Shown here piece by piece: positions 1 to 6,675 of a DNA stretch of 10,219 bases (positions are counted from its first letter, which is position 1; each line of letters opens with the position of its first letter). Source of the DNA: Promethearchaeia archaeon (GTDB taxonomy: Archaea; Asgardarchaeota; Lokiarchaeia; Sigyniarchaeales; SOKP01); contig JAHQWS010000024.1 of the NCBI GenBank assembly GCA_029856295.1, positions 1 to 10,219 of the forward strand, given 5' to 3'. The position numbers and the translations under genes were made by a program. The notes beneath the pieces were generated by a model. That model searched no databases. It was not told where the DNA came from and worked only from the letters and a program-made list of their open reading frames with translations.

Positions 1-901
1 CTATATCACTAGCGTTTAATGTCACAACACAAAATTGCACCCTAAGAACCGAGCTTGGGCTGAATTCAATATTACTAATTAAAGGGTCGAAATTTTTGAT
101 AAGAAACCCAAAATAATCAACATTCCAAGTATCCCAAGAAGGAGGATCTTTTGTCATATTAACAGCAACATAATAATGGATATCAACTTGATCAAAACTC
201 TCATCTATAGTAAAATTAATTTGAAAGGGATCATTCGTAAATTCTTCAATAATATTTTGTTGAGATTCATCAGTACTATTTACAACTGTTATCTTCCAAT
301 CATAGTTTTCAGATCCGTCTATTGCTATATCAGCTAGTACTTCCTCACCTCTATAATATTCGCTACTATTGAAACCGACCATACTAGTAGATCGTATTGT
401 AAAATTTGTATAGGTAGCTTGAGATATATCGTTCAATGGATTATCTAACTTTGGATCTTCTTGTGTAGCATTATATATTTCAAAATGTACTCTCTGTAAT
501 CCTAATGGAGCATACCCCTCTGGCGTGTATGTATAAGTGAAATTATTATTTGTCCCTGGAATATGCGACATATTAAAAAGTAAATTAGTATTGTTTGTAA
601 AGTATACCCGCATGTATGTCTTATTCGCAGTCGCAATTCCAGATACATTGACAGTAATATTAATTGATTCAAATCCTCGACGAATAATAGTGGTGTTTCT
701 GATTATTGAAGAATAATTTAGATTATTTATTCCAGCTGCTGATTTTAGTTCCTCTTTTCGATTTAAAATATCCCTTTCTTGATCATTATGAGCTAAGTAA
801 TTATTATTATTTTCTGCTGAGAACATAACGATACCCAAAAATGTACTGGATATTGTTAAAAAAAAGAGAACAATGCAGCAAAGTGATTTTCTTTTCTTCA
901 T
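1..901 (-). CDS. Secreted, sequon-rich cell-surface protein, C-terminus beyond the window
   Basis: An open frame runs from an ATG at 901 down to base 1 without a stop, giving 300 complete codons; the gene is cut by the window edge. The protein begins MKKRKSLCC followed by a hydrophobic stretch to about residue 28, a typical signal peptide or N-terminal anchor. The rest is polar, beta-rich and dotted with about 15 N-X-S/T sequons (NYS, NTT, NIT, NVS, NKT, NMS, NFT, NAT and others), as in heavily N-glycosylated archaeal surface proteins. The segments around residues 70-170 and 175-245 alternate in the manner of Ig-like or FN3-like beta sandwiches, but no family is recognisable. The start is supported by GGAG at 913-910, eight bases upstream. 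It lies 19 bases after the stop of the large surface-protein gene, so the two are probably co-transcribed. Function is unknown; a structural or adhesive envelope role is an inference. Confidence 0.85.
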   Translation of the reverse strand, partial: MKKRKSLCCIVLFFLTISSTFLGIVMFSAENNNNYLAHNDQERDILNRKEELKSAAGINNLNYSSIIRNTTIIRRGFESINITVNVSGIATANKTYMRVYFTNNTNLLFNMSHIPGTNNNFTYTYTPEGYAPLGLQRVHFEIYNATQEDPKLDNPLNDISQATYTNFTIRSTSMVGFNSSEYYRGEEVLADIAIDGSENYDWKITVVNSTDESQQNIIEEFTNDPFQINFTIDESFDQVDIHYYVAVNMTKDPPSWDTWNVDYFGFLIKNFDPLISNIEFSPSSVLRVQFCVVTLNASDI

Positions 902-909
902 TAACTTAT

Positions 910-913
910 CTCC
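910..913 (-). promoter_or_regulatory. Shine-Dalgarno-like GGAG ahead of the ATG at 901
   Basis: On the minus strand GGAG is followed by eight bases and then the ATG at 901. It sits in the 19-base gap after the stop of the upstream surface-protein gene. This supports both the chosen start and translation of the second gene from a shared message. Confidence 0.5.
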
Positions 914-920
914 AAAATCC

Positions 921-3734
921 TTATCTTCTTAATAATTTCATCTTTATCTCCTTATTTTTAGAATATAAAATAATACCTATCGGAATTGTAATAGGGAGTA
1001 CATAAAATAATAATAGATTAATCGTTGATAATTGTATTTCAGATTCGAAGTAATCTTCAACAATAACCTCGTCATCTTTATCTTCTAATTCAATATGAAA
1101 TTTTTTGTAGCCAATTTCATAAGGATTAAACGTTGGTAAGACTTCAACTTCTATTCTATTCTCTCCCGAAATTAATTCTTCTAAATTAGTGTCTATTTTA
1201 TCACCATTAATTTTTAAAGTAAATTCATGAAGGTTTTCTTGGTTATTTTTAATTATTAGAATTAATTTAGCAGGAACTCCTTGTACAACTTTTTCAGGAT
1301 AATTTATGCTAACAATTTCAAATTTTGATAATATGTTTACCGTTAGTATTGCACTTTTAATTACAGTACTTCCTTTTAAAATTTCCATAGTTATTTCAAA
1401 TGAATCAACATCAATGTTACTAGATACAGAGACACTAGTAGATATGGTTCTAACTTCACTCTCATCTAAAGTATAGGTAAAGAGTTTTTGACCTACCACG
1501 AATTCTCCTGTAAATGTAAGGTTTAAGGATTGGTTATTATTTGGTAAATAATTTAGTAATTCTAAAGAAACTTGTATACTATTACCAGGTACAATATCTT
1601 TATTATATATCAAATTTGAATAAGTAAGGGCATCAGATATTATAATGTCTATAGCTATTTCTAAATATAGAACAGTCCCATTCTTGAATGTAATACTCAA
1701 TGTTCTTGAGCCATTTACAGCGGAAGATAATGCTGAAATATTTAATTCCACCAATATATCAGGAGTATTATTAACAAAATTTAAATTCATTACTGTATAT
1801 TTGATTACACCAAAGCCTTCGAGAGTAACGTTTAGGGTTAAATTGTAATTATACCAACTTTCAATCGTAATATTAATATCTCGAGTTTGACCCTGATAAA
1901 ATTTATCAACTTCATTAATTTCTTCGTCGCCTACAATATCAATCAATATTAAACCAGAAATGACGTTGAATGTTTTATAAGCGAAAGCTACACCGAAATC
2001 AGTTGAATTAGCCTTAATTGTGATTGTATAGCCATCGTCAACGGGTAATACATCTGTGATAGGATAGATTAGATTTGTTGTATTACCTGTAATATCATAT
2101 GTAATTACATCATCAATAATCGTTTCATTTGGATATCGAAAAACATAAGTGATAACTCCACCAGTAATATTATTATATCTAGTGATATTTATTCCCGGAA
2201 TGATTGTCTTTTCAAATTTATAATCGCAAGTTAAATTAATAGCGTCTTGATTGAAAATATAATCTGCTGTGTCTGTAATATTAAATTCAGCATCTAAGAC
2301 TGTACTATTGTAGATATCGAAAGCCTTCAAATAAGTTTCAATTACTCGAAGATTAGAGGTTAAATTTAAGTGTGGATTGACTGGATTTAATGATGATATA
2401 TAGGCATTATTGGTGGAATCAAACATATCATCCTCAAAAGTTTTGTAAATGTCTCTAGATCTATTATAATATGTAAAATTCCCTGTAACTTCAAAAAGCT
2501 TTAAACAAGCACTCATCATTAACGCATTTGACTCGAGATCAAATTTTTTATATTGATCACCGCCTAACCCAGCCCAGCCTTTTTTTTCAGCATGTTGATA
2601 TGCTCCACTACTCGAATTCCATAGGTTATGATCTATTATATTATAAAGTAGGGTTGCGTTTTTAAAATATAATGAATTTGTATTCATCTCTTCATTTTCA
2701 ATCCAATAATCTAGTAAAGCTAGTATTCCTAGAGCATTTACATCTAAAAATTTTAAAACGTCCTCTGAAATATCATTAACCTCCCATTTGGTCCGTGCAC
2801 TCTTATAAAATCCTTTATTTTCGTTGTCCCACATTTTTTCTATAAAAGTTTCCATGACAGAATTAGCGGTATCATATACATCATCAATATTAAAATTACC
2901 GCTTTGAATATACTCCCAGTTTCGATAGATTTGATAATATGCCAAAATCGTATAAAAGTTGCTTTTCATTTGGTAAATACTTCCGCTTGATGTGGAATTG
3001 AAATCTAAGAATCCATTATCTGATACATTGAAGAATTGAGTTGAATTGACTAATAAAAATGATTCCTCCAATGAATTTGTGGCATTTGCACCATTATATG
3101 TGATACCATCTAAATATTCCGTACCATCTCCAACTAATAAAAACATGGGCATTACATTATCAATTAGATATCTATTATTATCTGTAATATCGCCTGTTGT
3201 ACCATCTATAGTCCCTACAAATCCATATTCATATTTACCCGTATCGTTTTCATACCATAATGGAGTAGTTTTTAATTTAGAATATGCTTCAAAAGTCTCT
3301 TGTTGACCATAATTAAAATCTAATAATGAATTGTATAATAGAAGGTTATCCAAGGAATAAACTCCATTATCAACCGTCGTGCTTCCACTATCTTTTCCTC
3401 TTATATATGTTGGGATATCATAATCCGTTAAATCAGATGTAAAATTAATTCTGAAATTATCCCATATGTTACTAAAATTTTTAGTAAACGGGTCTTGAAG
3501 CTCTATAGGGTCATCTGAAATCCTAGGAAGTAAGGGATTTATTTCTTTAATAAACTCTTTCTCATTTATAAGTTTCTTATTAGAAAAATCAAACTGATTC
3601 TTTTGATTTTGTATAAATATAAAATTTGAAATAAGCATGGTACCTAAAAAAAAGATAACTACAATTTTTTTTAGGTTTCTTTTTTCGATATAACTCTTTC
3701 TCTTTCCTAAATAATAATTTCTAAAAAAATTCAT
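921..3734 (-). CDS. Large membrane-anchored surface protein: helical toroid-like domain plus beta-sandwich stack
   Basis: A 937-residue protein. Residues 23-40 form a hydrophobic signal or anchor segment behind a basic start. Residues about 85-495 are helical and resemble an (alpha/alpha) toroid, as in N-acylglucosamine 2-epimerase-like and six-hairpin glycosidase folds. Equivalent loops of aromatic, D/N, short linker and G/A-F/Y occur at 302-310, 372-379 and 438-445, 66-71 residues apart. Residues about 500-900 read as roughly four beta-sandwich (Ig/CARDB-like) domains. Residues 902-924 are a transmembrane helix followed by a basic tail (KNKEIKMKLLRR), so the body is outside the cell. There are about 29 N-X-S/T sequons, all at or before residue 738. 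A sugar-related enzymatic or binding role for the toroid is an inference; catalytic residues could not be assigned. No Shine-Dalgarno precedes the ATG. The gene is followed after 19 bases by a second secreted protein, suggesting an envelope operon. Confidence 0.85.
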   Translation of the reverse strand: MNFFRNYYLGKRKSYIEKRNLKKIVVIFFLGTMLISNFIFIQNQKNQFDFSNKKLINEKEFIKEINPLLPRISDDPIELQDPFTKNFSNIWDNFRINFTSDLTDYDIPTYIRGKDSGSTTVDNGVYSLDNLLLYNSLLDFNYGQQETFEAYSKLKTTPLWYENDTGKYEYGFVGTIDGTTGDITDNNRYLIDNVMPMFLLVGDGTEYLDGITYNGANATNSLEESFLLVNSTQFFNVSDNGFLDFNSTSSGSIYQMKSNFYTILAYYQIYRNWEYIQSGNFNIDDVYDTANSVMETFIEKMWDNENKGFYKSARTKWEVNDISEDVLKFLDVNALGILALLDYWIENEEMNTNSLYFKNATLLYNIIDHNLWNSSSGAYQHAEKKGWAGLGGDQYKKFDLESNALMMSACLKLFEVTGNFTYYNRSRDIYKTFEDDMFDSTNNAYISSLNPVNPHLNLTSNLRVIETYLKAFDIYNSTVLDAEFNITDTADYIFNQDAINLTCDYKFEKTIIPGINITRYNNITGGVITYVFRYPNETIIDDVITYDITGNTTNLIYPITDVLPVDDGYTITIKANSTDFGVAFAYKTFNVISGLILIDIVGDEEINEVDKFYQGQTRDINITIESWYNYNLTLNVTLEGFGVIKYTVMNLNFVNNTPDILVELNISALSSAVNGSRTLSITFKNGTVLYLEIAIDIIISDALTYSNLIYNKDIVPGNSIQVSLELLNYLPNNNQSLNLTFTGEFVVGQKLFTYTLDESEVRTISTSVSVSSNIDVDSFEITMEILKGSTVIKSAILTVNILSKFEIVSINYPEKVVQGVPAKLILIIKNNQENLHEFTLKINGDKIDTNLEELISGENRIEVEVLPTFNPYEIGYKKFHIELEDKDDEVIVEDYFESEIQLSTINLLLFYVLPITIPIGIILYSKNKEIKMKLLRR

Positions 3735-3783
3735 TTATGTTTTTCAATCTAATATCTTAACTTTTCACAGAAGTTATATTTTT

Positions 3784-3809
3784 TAAATTTTTAAGATTTT
3801 AAAAATTTA
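3784..3809. repeat. Perfect 11-bp inverted repeat with a 4-base spacer
   Basis: TAAATTTTTAA at 3784-3794 is exactly mirrored by TTAAAAATTTA at 3799-3809, with GATT between. It lies between the proposed TATA box and the ATG of the large surface-protein gene, so it would fall in that gene's leader as a weak all-A/U hairpin, or act as a symmetrical protein-binding site. Because the arms are pure A/T in an AT-rich spacer, chance is a real possibility. Confidence 0.45.
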
Positions 3810-3860
3810 TTAAAACTTTTAACTCTTTTTTAAAAAATCTGTCTATTTGAGTAAAGTTGT

Positions 3861-3870
3861 ATATATAAAA
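3861..3870 (-). promoter_or_regulatory. Candidate TATA box for the surface-protein genes
   Basis: The minus strand reads GTTTTATATATACAA here, close to the archaeal TATA consensus TTTATATA. Transcription would be expected to begin about 25 bases further on, near 3839, leaving a leader of roughly 100 bases before the ATG at 3734. The call rests on motif resemblance only, and AT-rich spacers give false positives. The rest of the 224-bp gap (3735-3958) shows no gene or structured RNA that I can recognise. Confidence 0.35.
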
Positions 3871-3884
3871 CAATATTAGATTAC

Positions 3885-3890
3885 AAAAAA
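3885..3890 (-). terminator. Oligo-T run after glyS
   Basis: On the minus strand a T6 run (within AAATTTTTTGTAA) lies about 70 bases beyond the glyS stop. Archaeal transcription commonly ends at such T-tracts without a hairpin. It also sits just ahead of the candidate TATA box for the next gene, a sensible place to end glyS transcription. Evidence is weak. Confidence 0.25.
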
Positions 3891-3958
3891 TTTGATTTTA
3901 AATCTTATCTTAATATAACTAACTTACTTTGCTTATGGAAAGGATAGAAAATTGAAGT

Positions 3959-5461
3959 TTAAGAGGTAAACTTTGATAATTTGCCAATTAGAATTTCTGG
4001 AACTTTTAGAATGTCTATTCTTGTTTGTTGCATAGTATCTCTATCTCTAAGAGTTATAGTGTTATCCTCAAGCGATTCATAGTCGATTGTAATACAAAAA
4101 GGAGTCCCTAACTCGTCTTGCCTACGATATCTTCTTCCTATTGAACCCGCAGCATCATAAAATGAACTAATTCGATGCATAAGTAAATTTTTATGGACCT
4201 TTAATGCTAAAGCCATAATATTTTCTTTATTTTTAACAAGAGGAAATACTGCTACTGTGTTTGGTGCTAAATTAGGATTTAATTTTAAATTTATTCTACC
4301 ATCTTCTACTTCAAAAGCGTTTTCGAGTAAAGTGTAAATAATTCTATCTGGTCCAAAAGCTATTTCAAGAATTTGAGGGATTTCTTTTATCTGAGAATCT
4401 GAGTTCATAATCACTTCAAAATTCTGATTAGAGAATTCTCCATGACGTTTTAGGTCATAATCAGTTCGATCGTGAATTCCACATATCTCTACCCATCCAA
4501 ATTGCTGCGTTTTAACTTCTAAATCCCAGGCATCATCTGCATAATGAGCCTTTTCATTAGGAGAATGTTGTCTAAATCTTATAACCTCATTGGAAAAACC
4601 TAATATTTTTGTTAAATAAAATCCCAGATAGATACAATAAGCATATGCTGGTTTTTTAAGTACACCTTTTTTAATTGCCTCTTCAAGACTAATTAAATTT
4701 GGTTTATCGCTTTTTTTGTCTTGTAGTTTCCAATCTAATAATGGTATTTTATTTTTTTTAATTTCATGAAATTCTTCAAAATCCATTTCTTGATCTTTTC
4801 CGATAAAAAGCTGTAATTCAAATTGATCGAAAGCTCTCATTCGGAGGACTTGTTGTCTTGGAGAGATTTCATTTCTATAAGCTTTTCCATATTGAAATAC
4901 TTTTATAGGATATTGTCGCCTTGCATCTTGATCTAATCGATTAAACAATAAGTATGTAGTAGTGGCAGTTTCTGGTCTTAAATAAGCAGTTACATTATTT
5001 CCTACGGATGTTTTTAACATCAAATTATATTCTTCAATTTTATTTAATGGAGATTCACATTTAGGACATACCAAATTGTTATTTTTAATTAAATTCTCCA
5101 TTTGTTCATATGATAATCCATCAATCATTTGATCGGGAAGGTTTTCTTGAAGAAACTTATCAGCTCTAACTAATGTATTACATTTTTCGCATCTCAAGAC
5201 CGGATCAATGAATCTCTCTAAATGCCCCGAAGCTTTCCAAACAATTTCAGGCATTATCGTAGGACATTCAACTTCTACAAATCCAAATGCTCTTAATTCT
5301 CGTCTAAAAAGAGAAAGAATTTTGTTTTTTATCTCTATCCCTGCAGGTCCATAGGAATAAAATCCTGCAAGTCCCCCATAGATTTCTGGACTGGGGCCCC
5401 AGATGAAACCCCGCCTTCTTATAAGAGAATTGAATGTTTCTATATTATCTTCAATTTTCAT
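3959..5461 (-). CDS. glyS: Glycyl-tRNA synthetase, archaeal/eukaryotic alpha2 type
   Basis: Class II aminoacyl-tRNA synthetase that charges tRNA-Gly with glycine in the cytoplasm, 500 aa. The N-terminus has the family signature EIYGGLAGFYSYGP (26-39) and ASGH (77-80). Cys91/Cys94 and Cys132/Cys135 form CxxC pairs typical of the zinc-binding insertion. RPETA (162-166) and motif 2 YRNEISPR (195-202) follow, then RFRQH (295-299), AHYADDAWD (305-313) and GWVEICG (322-328). Motif 3 is EIAFGPDR (366-373). The anticodon-binding domain carries GSIGRRYRRQDELGTPF (439-455) and LRDRDTMQQTR (471-481). Several normally near-invariant active-site positions differ: EPSFG is EIAFG, RPETAQ is RPETAT, and the motif 2 ReF is RAF. 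The length is somewhat shorter than many archaeal homologues. The ATG start fits the family N-terminus; no clear Shine-Dalgarno is seen. It is transcribed divergently from the 7TM gene. Identity is firm; whether it is the cell's only GlyRS cannot be told from this window. Confidence 0.96.
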   Translation of the reverse strand: MKIEDNIETFNSLIRRRGFIWGPSPEIYGGLAGFYSYGPAGIEIKNKILSLFRRELRAFGFVEVECPTIMPEIVWKASGHLERFIDPVLRCEKCNTLVRADKFLQENLPDQMIDGLSYEQMENLIKNNNLVCPKCESPLNKIEEYNLMLKTSVGNNVTAYLRPETATTTYLLFNRLDQDARRQYPIKVFQYGKAYRNEISPRQQVLRMRAFDQFELQLFIGKDQEMDFEEFHEIKKNKIPLLDWKLQDKKSDKPNLISLEEAIKKGVLKKPAYAYCIYLGFYLTKILGFSNEVIRFRQHSPNEKAHYADDAWDLEVKTQQFGWVEICGIHDRTDYDLKRHGEFSNQNFEVIMNSDSQIKEIPQILEIAFGPDRIIYTLLENAFEVEDGRINLKLNPNLAPNTVAVFPLVKNKENIMALALKVHKNLLMHRISSFYDAAGSIGRRYRRQDELGTPFCITIDYESLEDNTITLRDRDTMQQTRIDILKVPEILIGKLSKFTS

Positions 5462-5526
5462 TTTAAATTATCTCAGTTCTAATAGGATAAAAGAATAAAG
5501 CATAATTTTTTTAGTTTGATATTCTC

Positions 5527-5562
5527 GAAAAATTAATATAAGAAAAAAGAAAAATTAATATA
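5527..5562. repeat. 14-bp direct repeat in the divergent promoter region
   Basis: GAAAAATTAATATA occurs at 5527-5540 and again, perfectly, at 5549-5562. The start-to-start distance is 22 bases, about two helical turns. Each copy contains a TATA-like core and they lie between two divergent genes, so they could be duplicated promoter elements or paired operators. The A/T composition lowers the significance. Confidence 0.5.
5533..5542 (-). promoter_or_regulatory. Candidate TATA box for glyS
   Basis: The minus strand reads CTTATATTAA here. With initiation about 25 bases downstream (near 5512) the glyS leader would be about 50 bases. The A/T-rich element at 5556-5567 also reads TTTATATATTAA on this strand and is an alternative. 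Motif resemblance only. Confidence 0.35.
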
Positions 5563-5567
5563 TAAAA
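5555..5567 (+). promoter_or_regulatory. Candidate TATA box for the 7TM gene
   Basis: TTAATATATAAAA resembles an archaeal TATA box, preceded by an A-rich stretch that could serve as the BRE. Initiation about 25 bases on, near 5589, leaves a leader of about 50 bases before the TTG start at 5639. It overlaps the second copy of the 14-bp direct repeat. Confidence 0.4.
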
Positions 5568-5628
5568 CTGATAAATAAAATAAAATTTTAAAATAGAAAG
5601 ATTAAAATTATTGTTGATTATTTAACGA

Positions 5629-5633
5629 GTGAT
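5629..5633 (+). promoter_or_regulatory. GTGAT ribosome-binding match that decides a TTG start
   Basis: GTGAT, within GAGTGAT, matches the part of the archaeal Shine-Dalgarno (GGAGGTGAT) complementary to the 16S 3' end. It ends five bases before the TTG at 5639. An in-frame TGA at 5630-5632 rules out any start upstream of it. The next in-frame ATG, at 5690, would shorten the protein to begin directly at the first membrane helix. Confidence 0.4.
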
Positions 5634-5638
5634 TTATT

Positions 5639-6484
5639 TTGATTTTTGAAAACAATTTCAGATTTTTCGGCTTCTATGATGCTATAGAGATGGGCCTATA
5701 TTTTGTGATAGTAGGCTACTACTTCCTGATTTTCGCATTCTTCTTACTTATGAGATTTAGAACTTCAAAACGATTGTATTGGTTATTTTTTAGCCTTCTA
5801 TTTCTATTTTTAGCTGCGGGAAGAGTTTTTTTTATTATATATTATTTCTTCATTCCTGAACTTCAAGGATCGATGGGAAACACCGAGCTTGTTTCAACTC
5901 TTATGCTTTTTTATCGTTTAGCTCAATTTTCTTCATGGTTGGCTGTGGCATGTTTAATGGGAGTATTAGGTGTACTTTTATTCCCTCCTGAAGCAGAAAT
6001 GGATACTAAAGCTAAAACTGATCAAACTAAAATGATTATCACTTTAACACCTAATTTGAAAATTGCGCTTAGAATTATTTTCATTGCAATTCCAGTGTTT
6101 ATTGGAATTCTTACATTAGTATTACCTGATAATCTTTTTATGGATCCTGAGATTGTAGAACAGTACGATTTAGATATAGAGTTAGATACTATTTGGGGTT
6201 ATCCAATTGGTATTTTTATAATAAATTTAGTACTTTTACCTATATTTATTATAGCAATTCCGTTTTTGTTTATTTACTTAGCTGTAAAGACATATGGAGT
6301 TTTAAGAAGATCTTATGCTTTAAATGCAATAGGATTTCTTCTCTACTATACGGGAAGAGTTTTACAGGGTGTATTTGAAATAGCAGGATGGATCCATTTT
6401 GAATCAACAGTCCCGCCTCTAATAATATTATTATCGCTGTTAATAATTGTTATTGCTAATATCAGTATCCGTGATTTGATCTGA
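5639..6484 (+). CDS. Seven-transmembrane protein of unknown function
   Basis: A 281-residue hydrophobic protein read from a TTG start. Seven helices can be placed at about residues 19-38, 46-72, 84-115, 140-162, 188-216, 226-250 and 258-277. Basic loops (RFRTSKR 39-45; KTK-rich 122-131; LRR 222-224) lie after helices 1, 3 and 5. The acidic loop 164-183 lies after helix 4. By the positive-inside rule the N-terminus is outside and the C-terminus inside. Helices 1-3 and 5-7 look duplicated: a basic loop leads into a helix containing GRV in both halves (61-63 and 239-241). There is no lysine in helix 7, so it is not a retinal-binding rhodopsin, and no kinase or other soluble domain is attached. 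The family is not recognised; receptor, transporter or structural roles are all open. It has its own promoter and is followed by a 191-bp gap. Confidence 0.85.
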   Translation: MIFENNFRFFGFYDAIEMGLYFVIVGYYFLIFAFFLLMRFRTSKRLYWLFFSLLFLFLAAGRVFFIIYYFFIPELQGSMGNTELVSTLMLFYRLAQFSSWLAVACLMGVLGVLLFPPEAEMDTKAKTDQTKMIITLTPNLKIALRIIFIAIPVFIGILTLVLPDNLFMDPEIVEQYDLDIELDTIWGYPIGIFIINLVLLPIFIIAIPFLFIYLAVKTYGVLRRSYALNAIGFLLYYTGRVLQGVFEIAGWIHFESTVPPLIILLSLLIIVIANISIRDLI

Positions 6485-6571
6485 ATTTTAAAAACTAAGG
6501 TAAAAGAAGAAGAATTATTTATAAATCCTTATTTTATTATTAAATGTAGAGTTTTGAAGAAAGCTTTATTC

Positions 6572-6577
6572 TTTTTT
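6572..6577 (+). terminator. Oligo-T run after the 7TM gene
   Basis: A T6 run (CTTTTTTC) lies about 90 bases past the 7TM stop and ahead of the promoter-like element of the next gene. It is a plausible archaeal T-tract terminator. No strong hairpin precedes it. Confidence 0.25.
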
Positions 6578-6600
6578 CATGCAAATTAAACAATTAAAAT

Positions 6601-6609
6601 TTTATATAA
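6601..6609 (+). promoter_or_regulatory. Candidate TATA box for the coiled-coil/GNAT cluster
   Basis: TTTATATAA matches the archaeal TATA consensus closely and is preceded by an A-rich stretch. Expected initiation near 6630 gives a leader of about 45 bases that contains the GAGGG Shine-Dalgarno-like motif. This is the best promoter candidate in the window. The rest of the 191-bp gap (6485-6675) shows nothing further that I can identify. Confidence 0.5.
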
Positions 6610-6661
6610 AAAAATAAAAATAAATTTCATTAATCTATTATAGAATTAATTATAAAATCAT

Positions 6662-6666
6662 GAGGG
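6662..6666 (+). promoter_or_regulatory. Shine-Dalgarno-like GAGGG before the ATG at 6676
   Basis: GAGGG is followed by nine bases and then ATG. It favours the start at 6676. The out-of-frame ATG at 6660, which overlaps the motif, opens only about 20 codons. Confidence 0.5.
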
Positions 6667-6675
6667 AAAGAAGTT

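Noticed and set aside
1645..1848. Plus-strand open frame of 67 codons inside the large surface-protein gene
   Set aside because: It lies antisense within a well-supported coding region, has no ribosome-binding site, and its composition reads as the reverse of beta-sandwich coding sequence.
3046..3306. Plus-strand open frame of 86 codons inside the large surface-protein gene
   Set aside because: Antisense to the toroid-like domain coding region. It shows no domain, no signal sequence and no promoter.
3735..3958. A tRNA or other structured RNA in the gap between glyS and the surface-protein gene
   Set aside because: The stretch is almost pure A/T with no GC-paired stems or tRNA-like boxes.
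6193..6378. Plus-strand open frame of 61 codons overlapping the 7TM gene
   Set aside because: It is in another frame of the same strand, within strongly hydrophobic coding sequence that clearly belongs to the 7TM frame.
5639..6484. Rhodopsin or heliorhodopsin identity for the 7TM protein
   Set aside because: The last helix has no lysine to bind retinal and the helices show none of the usual opsin motifs; only the helix count and topology fit.
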